Shown here: positions 1 through 5,440 of the stretch, piece by piece
Layout: every line of letters starts with the position of its first letter
Numbering within the stretch: position 1 is the first letter of the stretch
NCBI GenBank assembly: GCA_002433465.1
Contig: DJIE01000127.1
Coordinates: 1 to 6,915, forward strand
Source of the DNA: Salinisphaera sp. UBA6602
Lineage (GTDB): Bacteria; Pseudomonadota; Gammaproteobacteria; Nevskiales; Salinisphaeraceae
Direction: 5' to 3'
DNA length: 6,915 bases
The notes under the pieces: generated by a model
The model's input: only the letters and a program-made list of their open reading frames with translations
Told to the model about the DNA's origin: nothing
The model's database searches: none
Made by a program: the position numbers and the translations under genes

Positions 1-130
1 GGGCCGCGGCCGGGCCGGCTTCGACGTACGCCATGCGCAGGCCGTCCACCTCGACATAGCGGGGCCGGTAGTCAAATCCGGACAGGCCTGCAAAGCAGGC
101 ATCGGGCGTGCGAAAAGCCGGGCGTGTCAT
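1..130 (-). CDS. Haloalkane dehalogenase-like alpha/beta hydrolase, N-terminal 43 residues (partial)
   Basis: The minus strand opens with ATG at 130-128, and the frame stays open to the window edge, so only about 43 residues are seen. A Shine-Dalgarno-like CGGAG lies about 6 bases upstream of the ATG, which supports this start. The translation contains RTPDACFAGL near residues 7-16, then YVEVDGLRMAYVEAGP near residues 25-40. This matches the usual N-terminus of the haloalkane dehalogenase group of alpha/beta hydrolases: an RTPD..F..L segment, then a Y(V)-x-V-DGLRM-x-Y-V-(D/E)-x-G strand-turn. Members cleave carbon-halogen bonds with a catalytic Asp-His-Asp/Glu triad, but the nucleophile and oxyanion residues lie outside the window. 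Substrate, and even dehalogenase rather than general hydrolase activity, cannot be decided. It is transcribed away from the lipoprotein gene starting at 247, so the 131-246 gap should hold divergent promoters. Confidence 0.72.
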   Translation of the reverse strand, partial: MTRPAFRTPDACFAGLSGFDYRPRYVEVDGLRMAYVEAGPAAA

Positions 131-166
131 GCGGGCTCCGTAAACATGGGCGCCAGCGTAGCGCCG

Positions 167-206
167 GTCTGGCGGTAATCCCCTATTGTGCTGGCTTCGC
201 CCAGAC
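167..206. repeat. Imperfect inverted repeat in the divergent intergenic region
   Basis: GTCTGGCG at 167-174 pairs with CGCCCAGAC at 198-206 with one bulged base, leaving a loop of 23 bases. Just upstream, GGCGC at 149-153 pairs with GCGCC at 161-165. Both lie in the 116-base gap between the divergent hydrolase and lipoprotein genes. They could be an operator or an mRNA structure in a leader, but GC-rich DNA yields such pairings by chance. No T-tract follows, so it is not a terminator. Confidence 0.25.
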
Positions 207-234
207 GATAGCGTGACCGCATAACGATAACGGT

Positions 235-240
235 GAGGGG
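235..240 (+). promoter_or_regulatory. Ribosome binding site that sets the TTG start at 247
   Basis: GAGGGG ends six bases before a TTG codon at 247-249. No in-frame ATG precedes the hydrophobic signal segment, and the first in-frame ATG falls inside that segment. The TTG is therefore the best-supported start for the small lipoprotein. Confidence 0.6.
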
Positions 241-246
241 CTATCC

Positions 247-675
247 TTGTTTGTCAGATTCAATCGCACACCGACCGGTGGCAAGTCTTTGCTGCCTGCC
301 GCATGCCTGGCAATCACCGCACTGATGCTGGGGGGCTGTTCGGCCGCGATCAGTACGACCGACGTCGCCGCCGATGCCACGCGATCGGTCGCCAAGGGCG
401 TGCTGGCCAGTAGCCGCGGCACGACCGACGCCTCGGTTACCGAGCCGAACACGCCGCGCTACCAACAGACCGTGGCCTTCGTCGATTCCCAGCGCGATCC
501 GCTACGTCGCGAGGCCGCCACCGGCCAGGGCGAAAACATCGATTCGCTGGCCCGCCTGCTGGACACCCGCAGCACCGAGCTGGGCCGCTGGATGCAGGCA
601 AATTACGACAATCTGTTTACCGATGCCCACGATGCCGAAGCGATCGTCGCACGGCTGCACGCACGGCACGGCTGA
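247..675 (+). CDS. Small lipoprotein with a DUF3015-like C-terminal part
   Basis: The product is 142 residues, starting at TTG behind a good ribosome binding site. Residues 1-15 are basic, 16-30 hydrophobic, and LGGC at 28-31 is a lipobox. Cys31 should therefore be lipidated after signal peptidase II cleavage, placing the protein in the cell envelope. The next residues (SAAIS) carry no Asp at +2, so outer-membrane sorting is the default expectation. Residues 35-75 are Thr/Ala/Ser-rich and probably a flexible linker. Residues 76-141 look like a small helical domain with a GQGENIDSLARLL stretch (93-105) and a WMQANYDNLF stretch (115-124). From memory these resemble the C-terminal half of DUF3015 proteins, whose function is unknown. 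I place the family with limited certainty. The SOD lipoprotein gene follows after 59 bases with no terminator between them, so co-transcription is plausible. Confidence 0.75.
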   Translation: MFVRFNRTPTGGKSLLPAACLAITALMLGGCSAAISTTDVAADATRSVAKGVLASSRGTTDASVTEPNTPRYQQTVAFVDSQRDPLRREAATGQGENIDSLARLLDTRSTELGRWMQANYDNLFTDAHDAEAIVARLHARHG

Positions 676-734
676 AGGTGTTTTTCATGAACGCCACTCG
701 CTCACTCCCGACACTCCCACGCAAAGGACGGTCC

Positions 735-1589
735 ATGATGAAATCCGTAGTCTCCGTTTCTGCCGCCATGCTGCTGGCCATGAGCCTGACCGCATGTGGC
801 AACAATGACGATCAGAACGACGACGCCGCTGCCGTCGATAGCGCGAACACCAGCGCCGACGCCCAGACCAATACGGCCAGCCAGAACAGCAACGATACGG
901 CCACCGAAACCGCGCCCCAGACGGGCAACGAATCGAAGATGGGCGACGACACGATGCTGGACGGCCATCGCAACAGCCCCGCCGAGGGCAGCGCTGCCGG
1001 GTCGGCCAGCGAAGACATGCCGCAGGCAGCAGTTGCCGTACTGCACGGCACCGACGGCAACGATGGCGTGTCGGCGACGATCCGGTTCACCCCGCAGGAC
1101 GGCGGCCTGGCCTATACCACCGAAGCCGAAGGGCTCGAGCCCGGCAAGCATGGCTACCATATTCACTTGTACGGCGATTGCTCGTCGGGCGATGGCAAAT
1201 CCGCAGGCACGCACTACAACCTGCAGGGCAGCTCCAAGAACCCGCCGGCCGATATCGATCGTATCACCGGCGACCTGGGTGATCTCGACGTCGGCGAAGA
1301 CGGTACCGCCTCCGACGAAGGCATGCTCGACGGCGCCTCGTTGACCGGCGCCAAGGCGCTGATCGGCCGCGGCGTGATCATCCACGAAAAACCCAATGAC
1401 CCGAGCCAGCCGCCGATCGGCGCAGCCGGTTCGCGTCAGGCCTGTGGCGTGATCGGTATTGCCGAGCCCGACAGCGAGGGCATGAACACGAACGCCGACA
1501 GCAGCGATGCCGGCATGTCGGGTGCCGACGGCGCCACCGGTTCGAGCATGAACGACAGCGAGGCCAATCGCAGCGAATCGTCCATGTAA
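735..1589 (+). CDS. sodC: Cu/Zn superoxide dismutase-family lipoprotein with altered zinc site
   Basis: The product is 284 residues. The chosen start is ATG 735, with AAAGGA at 723-728 six bases upstream. An in-frame GTG at 678 would put a hydrophilic stretch ahead of the signal peptide and lacks a good ribosome binding site. LTAC at 18-21 is a lipobox, so Cys21 is probably lipidated. Residues 22-97 are a low-complexity Asp/Asn/Ser/Ala linker. Residues 98-243 are the SOD domain, which dismutates superoxide to peroxide and oxygen. Aligned without gaps to the human SOD1 pattern, copper ligands are His142, His144, His160 and His217. The disulfide is Cys149-Cys237 and the active-site arginine is Arg234. 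Of the zinc ligands, His160 and Asp180 remain, but Lys168 and Ile177 occupy the usual His71 and His80 positions. Asn221 replaces the bridging Asp124. This pattern fits a copper-only SOD, although a SOD-like protein with reduced activity is possible. Residues 244-284 are an acidic Ser/Gly/Asn tail with five methionines. A terminator follows. Confidence 0.9.
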   Translation: MMKSVVSVSAAMLLAMSLTACGNNDDQNDDAAAVDSANTSADAQTNTASQNSNDTATETAPQTGNESKMGDDTMLDGHRNSPAEGSAAGSASEDMPQAAVAVLHGTDGNDGVSATIRFTPQDGGLAYTTEAEGLEPGKHGYHIHLYGDCSSGDGKSAGTHYNLQGSSKNPPADIDRITGDLGDLDVGEDGTASDEGMLDGASLTGAKALIGRGVIIHEKPNDPSQPPIGAAGSRQACGVIGIAEPDSEGMNTNADSSDAGMSGADGATGSSMNDSEANRSESSM

Positions 1590-1619
1590 CGCGGTACTCG
1601 GGCCAACCGGCCTGAACCG

Positions 1620-1651
1620 AAACCCGGCGTCGTACGCGGCGCCGGGTTTTT
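1620..1651 (+). terminator. Rho-independent terminator after the SOD gene
   Basis: AAACCCGGCG at 1620-1629 is perfectly complementary to CGCCGGGTTT at 1640-1649, giving a 10-bp stem with a 10-base loop. The T-tract runs to 1651 on the plus strand. It lies between the convergent SOD and NYN genes. On the minus strand only three T follow the stem, so it probably acts mainly on plus-strand transcripts and weakly, if at all, in the other direction. Confidence 0.85.
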
Positions 1652-1663
1652 ATTGGTCGCGAA

Positions 1664-2416
1664 TCAGCTCACCGCGACCTTGTAATTGCCGCGCTCGGCG
1701 TCGTATTCGAGCTTGATCTGGCCGTTCTTTTCCGCCGACTGGAGCAGATCGGTAAAGCTTTTGAAGCCGTAGTAGCTTTCGTTGAAGCCCGGGTAGACGC
1801 GCTTGATGGTCTGTTTGACCAGCGATCCCCAGACCGGATCGTAGTCCGACTCCAGCGACGACACGATTTCCAGCAGCTGTTCACGCGCCTGCGCGCCCTT
1901 GTCCTGCTTTTGGTCCGATTCCGCCTTGCGCTTGCGCGCACGGCCCGACTTCCGCACCAGATCGTCGTAATAGATGAATTCGTCGCAGTTGGCGACCAGC
2001 AGTTCCGACGTCGAGGACTTCACCCCGCAGCCGATCACGCGCTTGTTGTTTTCCTTGAGCTTGGATACCAGCGGCGAGAAATCCGAATCGCCGGACACCA
2101 GCACGAACGTGTCGATATGGTCCTTGGAATAGCACAGATCCAGCGCATCCACGACCATGCGGATATCGGCGCTGTTCTTGCCCGAAATACGCGTCTGCGG
2201 GATATCGATCATCTCGATACCCATGGAATGGAACGATTTCATCTGGCCGCGATACTGGCCCCAGTCGCAGTAGGCACGCTTGAACACCAGCCGGCCCTTT
2301 TCGAGTACGCGCTTGTGGATCAGGCCCATGTCGAACTCGCCGCCCGGCAGGTCCTTCACGCCGAGGGCGAGATTCTCGAAATCGATGAAAACGGCGATGA
2401 GTGCTTCCCCGGACAT
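1664..2416 (-). CDS. NYN-domain (PIN-like) RNase-family protein with C-terminal LOTUS/OST-HTH-like region
   Basis: The product is 250 residues. AGGA lies about 8 bases upstream of the ATG at 2416-2414. Residues 5-155 form an NYN domain of the LabA/DUF88 type, a PIN-fold predicted metal-dependent RNase. FIDFEN (10-15) carries Asp12, SADIRMVVDAL (82-92) carries Asp84 and Asp90, and SGDSDF (108-113) carries Asp110 and Asp112. These acidic residues are the expected metal-binding set, so the active site looks complete. A basic linker (RKSGRARKRK, 155-164) follows. Residues 176-250 fit a winged-helix LOTUS/OST-HTH module, recognisable from WGSLVKQTIKRVYPGF (196-211) and YGFKSFTDLL (216-225); such modules bind RNA in other proteins. 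There is no signal peptide, so it should be cytoplasmic. It is a single-gene unit, convergent with the SOD gene and divergent from the DUF2147 gene. The RNA target cannot be inferred from the neighbours. Confidence 0.9.
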   Translation of the reverse strand: MSGEALIAVFIDFENLALGVKDLPGGEFDMGLIHKRVLEKGRLVFKRAYCDWGQYRGQMKSFHSMGIEMIDIPQTRISGKNSADIRMVVDALDLCYSKDHIDTFVLVSGDSDFSPLVSKLKENNKRVIGCGVKSSTSELLVANCDEFIYYDDLVRKSGRARKRKAESDQKQDKGAQAREQLLEIVSSLESDYDPVWGSLVKQTIKRVYPGFNESYYGFKSFTDLLQSAEKNGQIKLEYDAERGNYKVAVS

Positions 2417-2467
2417 GGGCTTCCTGGCTGGAGCGCGTCACGCGGGCCACGCTCGAAATGTAGGCGC

Positions 2468-2497
2468 AGTCTAGCGGGGCATAGAGGGGCTTGTCTT
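2468..2497 (-). promoter_or_regulatory. Putative sigma70-type promoter for the NYN gene
   Basis: Read on the minus strand, AAGACA (2497-2492) and TAGACT (2473-2468) are separated by 18 bases, each matching four of six consensus positions. Transcription would start near 2461, giving a leader of about 45 bases. It lies in the 157-base divergent gap between the NYN and DUF2147 genes. I saw no comparably good plus-strand promoter there. Weak consensus matches of this kind also occur by chance. Confidence 0.3.
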
Positions 2498-2573
2498 GTA
2501 CGCCGATTCATCCACGGTTCGGTTGTTTCGGGCATGCTATGCAGTCGCAAACATGCAATGAGGAGATGAATCG

Positions 2574-3053
2574 ATGTTCAAACAGGCTCTGTTGGCCAGC
2601 GCACTGCTGGTGGCCTCGGGCACCGGGTTTGCCGCGGAAAAGAAAGCAGAAGACGCGGCCGGCGTCTGGGAAACCGCCAGCGGCGGCTATGTCCAGCTCT
2701 ATGAAGAAGGCGACGTCTGGAAAGGCAAGATCGTCGGCTCCAAGAGCGGTGACAAACGCTACGACAAGAACAATCCCGATGAATCCAAGCGCGATCGCCG
2801 TCTGCTGGGGTTGAATATCCTCGACGGCCTCGAATACGTCGGCAATGGCGAATTCGAGAACGGCACGATCTACGATCCGAACAATGGCAAGACCTACAAG
2901 GCCAAGGCCACCCAGACCGGCCCGGACACCCTCGAGGCCCGCGGTTTTATCGGCATCAGCCTGCTCGGCAAATCGCAGACCTGGAAACGCGTCGACTCCG
3001 ACGCCGAAAACGTGCACCAGGATCTGCTCGAGAAGAGCGCCGCCTCGAACTGA
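2574..3053 (+). CDS. Exported DUF2147-family protein
   Basis: The product is 159 residues. AGGAG at 2561-2565 sits 8 bases before the ATG, an excellent start. Residues 1-21 are a Sec signal peptide (MFKQ, a hydrophobic core, then GFAA), with cleavage likely near Ala20/Ala21, so the mature protein should be periplasmic. Residues 29-140 carry the DUF2147 pattern: GVWETASGGYVQLYEEGD near 30-47, GKIVG (51-55), a KNNPDE...RRLLGLNILDGL region (65-85), IYDPNNGKTY (99-108), GFIGISLLGKSQTW (124-137). Family members are small beta-rich secreted proteins without an established biochemical role. The C-terminal 20 residues, beyond the family core, are charged. The gene is monocistronic: a divergent gene lies upstream and a strong terminator directly downstream. 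Confidence 0.9.
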   Translation: MFKQALLASALLVASGTGFAAEKKAEDAAGVWETASGGYVQLYEEGDVWKGKIVGSKSGDKRYDKNNPDESKRDRRLLGLNILDGLEYVGNGEFENGTIYDPNNGKTYKAKATQTGPDTLEARGFIGISLLGKSQTWKRVDSDAENVHQDLLEKSAASN

Positions 3054-3069
3054 TCGACGGCAACGCGAG

Positions 3070-3097
3070 AAAGCCCCGGCTCGACCGGGGCTTTTTT
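3070..3097 (+). terminator. Rho-independent terminator after the DUF2147 gene
   Basis: AAAGCCCCGG (3070-3079) pairs perfectly with CCGGGGCTTT (3085-3094) around a 5-base loop. A T-run continues to 3097. It lies between the convergent DUF2147 and msrB genes. On the opposite strand the stem is followed by only three T, so minus-strand activity would be weaker. Confidence 0.9.
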
Positions 3098-3135
3098 CGT
3101 TTAGGGACCGTACCGGCTGCCTGGAAAAGCTCTGC

Positions 3136-3663
3136 CTAGCTTGCCGCCGCGGCCACGAACTTCAGCGCAACGCCGTTGTTGCAGTAGCGCTTGCCGGTCG
3201 GCTTGGGCCCGTCGTTGAAAACATGGCCCTGATGCCCGCCGCAGCGCGCACAGTGGTATTCCTTGCGCGGAATGACCAGCTTGTAATCGGTCTTGAAGCC
3301 CAGATGACCGTCGATGTAGTTGTAGAAACTCGGCCAGCCGGTGCCCGACTCGAACTTCCAATCGCTTTTGAACAGCGGCAGCTCGCAGCCGGCACAGACG
3401 AACTCGCCCTTGGCTTTCACGTCATTGAGTTCGCTCGAGCCGGCCGGCTCGGTGGCCTCCTTGCGCAGCACGCGAAATGCTTCCGGCGAGAGCTGCTCAC
3501 GCCATTCGGCCTCGGTCTTTTTCACCGTTGACACCTCGCTCGCAGAAGCCGCCTTGCCGGCGCTCGCGCCGCTGGGGGCCTCGTCGTCGGCCAATACCCG
3601 GCCGAGCGCGGTCACGCCCAGCGCGCTGAACACCGCACCACCGATAAACACACGTCGTTTCAT
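3136..3663 (-). CDS. msrB: Peptide-methionine (R)-S-oxide reductase MsrB, exported form
   Basis: The product is 175 residues. It reduces methionine-R-sulfoxide in proteins back to methionine. Residues 1-26 begin MKRRVFIGG, with adjacent arginines followed by a moderately hydrophobic segment ending near LADD. This looks like a Tat-type signal, so a periplasmic location is likely; a Sec signal is the alternative. Residues 50-170 are the MsrB domain. Zinc ligands Cys90/Cys93 (CAGC) and Cys138/Cys141 (CARC) are present, as are GTGWPSF (107-113), GGHQGHVF (142-149) and catalytic Cys161 in RYCNNGVALKF. These five are the only cysteines, so no separate resolving cysteine exists and the sulfenic acid must be reduced by an external thiol partner. 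The ribosome binding site is weak. The thioesterase gene ends 62 bases upstream on the same strand with no terminator seen, so the two may share a transcript. Confidence 0.93.
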   Translation of the reverse strand: MKRRVFIGGAVFSALGVTALGRVLADDEAPSGASAGKAASASEVSTVKKTEAEWREQLSPEAFRVLRKEATEPAGSSELNDVKAKGEFVCAGCELPLFKSDWKFESGTGWPSFYNYIDGHLGFKTDYKLVIPRKEYHCARCGGHQGHVFNDGPKPTGKRYCNNGVALKFVAAAAS

Positions 3664-3725
3664 CTTCTGACCACGTATTGAACAATTCTGACTGTATTAC
3701 GCCGTAGACGATGTAGCAGATGAAT

Positions 3726-4178
3726 TCAGCGACGCGGGCCCAGCCGATAACGCACGATCGCCGCCGCCACCAGCACATCGTCGCGATCGTGCATGAGCAC
3801 TTCGATATCGCGTTCCACCTGCTCGCCCGAGGCCGGCACCGCCCAGCGCGCCGAGGCCACGATCGGGCCGCGGGCCTTGGCGTGATAGTCCACGCCCAGA
3901 TATACGGCAATACCGCGCATGTCCGCCGGCAGGCTGTAGAGCACCGACAACCCGGCCGTGGTTTCAGCCAGCGTGGACAGCGCGCAGGCATGAATACTGT
4001 TGAGATGATTGCGGTTGGCGCGCTTGTCCGGCATGCGCAGACGCGCCTGGCCGTCCGACAGCGACTCCACCCGCGCACCGATGCTGCCCGAATAGGGGGC
4101 TACGAAACCGATACCGCGCGAGATCAGGCGCCGCCCGCCCGGCAGGGCATAAATCGATCGAATATCGGGCAACTTCAT
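3726..4178 (-). CDS. DUF4442 hotdog-fold thioesterase-like protein
   Basis: The product is 150 residues. AAGGAA lies about 6 bases upstream of the ATG at 4178-4176. The segment at 57-76 (Asn57, His63, Glu72) matches the conserved helix of the DUF4442/PaaI-like hotdog family: N-x-x-x-x-x-H-(8)-E-x-x-x-G. In related thioesterases an acidic residue on this helix activates water to cleave acyl-CoA thioesters. YLGVDYHAKARGPI at 93-106 fits the following central strand. The length is typical and there is no signal peptide, so a cytoplasmic acyl-CoA thioesterase is the best reading; the substrate is unknown. It is the first gene of a possible two-gene minus-strand unit with msrB, and diverges from the dioxygenase gene across only 43 bases. 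A link to neighbouring acyl-lipid genes is inference. Confidence 0.85.
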   Translation of the reverse strand: MKLPDIRSIYALPGGRRLISRGIGFVAPYSGSIGARVESLSDGQARLRMPDKRANRNHLNSIHACALSTLAETTAGLSVLYSLPADMRGIAVYLGVDYHAKARGPIVASARWAVPASGEQVERDIEVLMHDRDDVLVAAAIVRYRLGPRR

Positions 4179-4221
4179 TAATGTTCCTTGCGTATCAGGA
4201 TGCAGGCCGCAAGTTTAAGCC

Positions 4222-5037
4222 ATGACCATGAGCACCACGATCGACACCCCGCCAGCGCCCGCACTGACGACTGCCCAGCGCGAGCTTTTTCTGCGCGACG
4301 GCTACCTGATCATGCGTGGGCTCGCGGCCGCCGAGCGCGTCAATGCGCTGCGCCGGGTCACGCTCGAGCACGTCGACGCGCAGATCGCACCGATCGAATA
4401 TGAAGCCGATGTGGCCTATCCGGGTGCGCCGGCCAGCCGCGCGGCCACGGGCGGCGACACGCCGCGGCGCCTGCGCCAGGCCTACGACCGCGACCCGGTG
4501 TTTGCCGACTGGGCAGCCGATGCGCGTTTGAGCGCGATCTTGGCCCAGCTGCTGGAAAGCGAAACGGTGTATCTGAGCCGCAATCACCACAACTGCGTCA
4601 TGACCAAGTCGCCGCGCTATTCAACGGCCACGGCCTGGCATCGCGACCTGCGCTACTGGTCGTTCCAAACGCCGCGCCTGGTCAATGCCTGGCTGGCCCT
4701 TGGCGACGAAACCCGGGCCAACGGCTGCATGCGGCTGCTGCCGGCGACCCAGCACCTGCCGATCGAGGCCGAGCGGCTGGATAGCGCCCAGTTCCTGCGC
4801 GAAGACCGGCCCGACAACGCCGAGCTCATCGAATCGGCGGTTACCGCAGAGCTGGCACCCGGCGACGTGCTGTTCTTCGATGCCGGGGTATTTCATGCCG
4901 CCGGCGCCAACACCACCGACGAACGCAAGCTGTCGCTGGTGACCACCTACTACGGCGCGGACAACGCGCCGATGCCGGATACCCGTTCGGCCCGGCTTGC
5001 CCCCATCACCGTAAGGAGTGCCGAGCATGCTGCGTAG
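4222..5037 (+). CDS. Phytanoyl-CoA dioxygenase (PhyH) family Fe(II)/2-oxoglutarate-dependent oxygenase
   Basis: The product is 271 residues from ATG 4222. ATG 4228 would remove two residues, and neither start has a convincing ribosome binding site. The N-terminal LTTAQRELFLRDGYLIMRGL (15-34) is the classic entry of the PhyH family. The iron-binding facial triad is His140 and Asp142 (WHRDLRYW, 139-146) with His225 (FHAAGAN). Arg235 (TTDERKLSLV) is placed to hold the 2-oxoglutarate carboxylate. NGCMRLLPATQHLP (167-180) matches the family's NG-x-(L/M)-x-x-(I/L)PG(S/T)H segment, with Ala in place of Gly. All catalytic residues are present, so an active hydroxylase is expected. PhyH relatives hydroxylate very varied small molecules, so phytanoyl-CoA should not be assumed. 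It is the first gene of an overlapping cluster, its end overlapping the DUF4174 start by 11 bases. Confidence 0.88.
   Translation: MTMSTTIDTPPAPALTTAQRELFLRDGYLIMRGLAAAERVNALRRVTLEHVDAQIAPIEYEADVAYPGAPASRAATGGDTPRRLRQAYDRDPVFADWAADARLSAILAQLLESETVYLSRNHHNCVMTKSPRYSTATAWHRDLRYWSFQTPRLVNAWLALGDETRANGCMRLLPATQHLPIEAERLDSAQFLREDRPDNAELIESAVTAELAPGDVLFFDAGVFHAAGANTTDERKLSLVTTYYGADNAPMPDTRSARLAPITVRSAEHAA
5013..5018 (+). promoter_or_regulatory. Ribosome binding site inside the dioxygenase gene that decides the DUF4174 start
   Basis: AAGGAG lies 8 bases before ATG 5027. A GTG at 5018 in the same frame overlaps this motif and so cannot be the start. The site lies within the last codons of the dioxygenase gene, so a ribosome finishing that gene could pass directly to the next. 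Confidence 0.75.
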
Positions 5038-5440
5038 ATTCGTTATGGCCAGCCTGTGTTCCACGCTCATCGGCGCCGGCAGTGCCGCGGCCGCCACGCT
5101 CGACGACCTGCAATGGGATTATCGCGTGGTCGCGGTATTCACGCCCACCGATACGGCCGGCCGCGAAGCGGCCGACGAGCTTTCCAACACGGTCGGCATC
5201 GCCGAGCGCGATATCGCCTGGTTCGTGGTCAGCCCCGACGCCCTGCACAGCAATCTGTCCAAGCCTGTCGAGCGCGCTTCGATCACCGCCTTGCATGACG
5301 GCGGCGGGTTTCAGGCAGTGCTGGTGGGCAAGGATGGCGGCGTGAAGGCACGCCAGAGCGAATCGCTCGATATCCATGCCTTCTTCGACGAAATCGACAG
5401 CATGCCCATGCGCCAACAAGAGATGCAGCAACAACAATGA
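5027..5440 (+). CDS. Exported DUF4174-family protein
   Basis: The product is 137 residues. Residues 1-23 are a signal peptide: MLRRF, a hydrophobic core, then GAGSAAAA with cleavage around Ala21-Ala23. The mature protein should be periplasmic. The rest follows the DUF4174 pattern: LDDLQWDYRVVAVFTP (25-40), AERDIAWFVVSPD (59-71), a VLVGKDGGVKAR segment (98-109), and the C-terminal signature DEIDSMPMRQQEM (121-133). No biochemical function is established. The strand-helix order and GKDGGVK segment recall thioredoxin-like proteins, but there is no CxxC; the only cysteine, Cys11, is in the signal peptide. The last residues are QQQQ, encoded by CAG/CAA repeats that run into the start of the next gene. 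It overlaps the dioxygenase gene by 11 bases and the DUF2237 gene by 4. Confidence 0.9.
   Translation: MLRRFVMASLCSTLIGAGSAAAATLDDLQWDYRVVAVFTPTDTAGREAADELSNTVGIAERDIAWFVVSPDALHSNLSKPVERASITALHDGGGFQAVLVGKDGGVKARQSESLDIHAFFDEIDSMPMRQQEMQQQQ

Noticed and set aside
678..734. Upstream GTG start for the SOD gene, adding 19 residues
   Set aside because: It would put a hydrophilic, Arg-containing stretch before the signal peptide and has no good ribosome binding site. ATG 735 has one.
702..1385. Long minus-strand open frame (227 codons) opposite the SOD gene
   Set aside because: It lies wholly antisense to a clearly recognisable SOD lipoprotein, and its Ala/Gly/Val/Arg composition is typical of reverse frames in GC-rich genes.
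2521..2560. Promoter for the DUF2147 gene, with TTGTTT and TATGCA as elements
   Set aside because: The two motifs are only 9 bases apart, and no alternative pairing with 16-18 base spacing was convincing.
1910..2569. Plus-strand open frame (219 codons) opposite the NYN gene
   Set aside because: It is antisense to a complete NYN protein with its full acidic residue set. No family motif was seen.
5018..5026. GTG 5018 as start of the DUF4174 gene
   Set aside because: The GTG overlaps the AAGGAG motif that serves ATG 5027, so it cannot use it.
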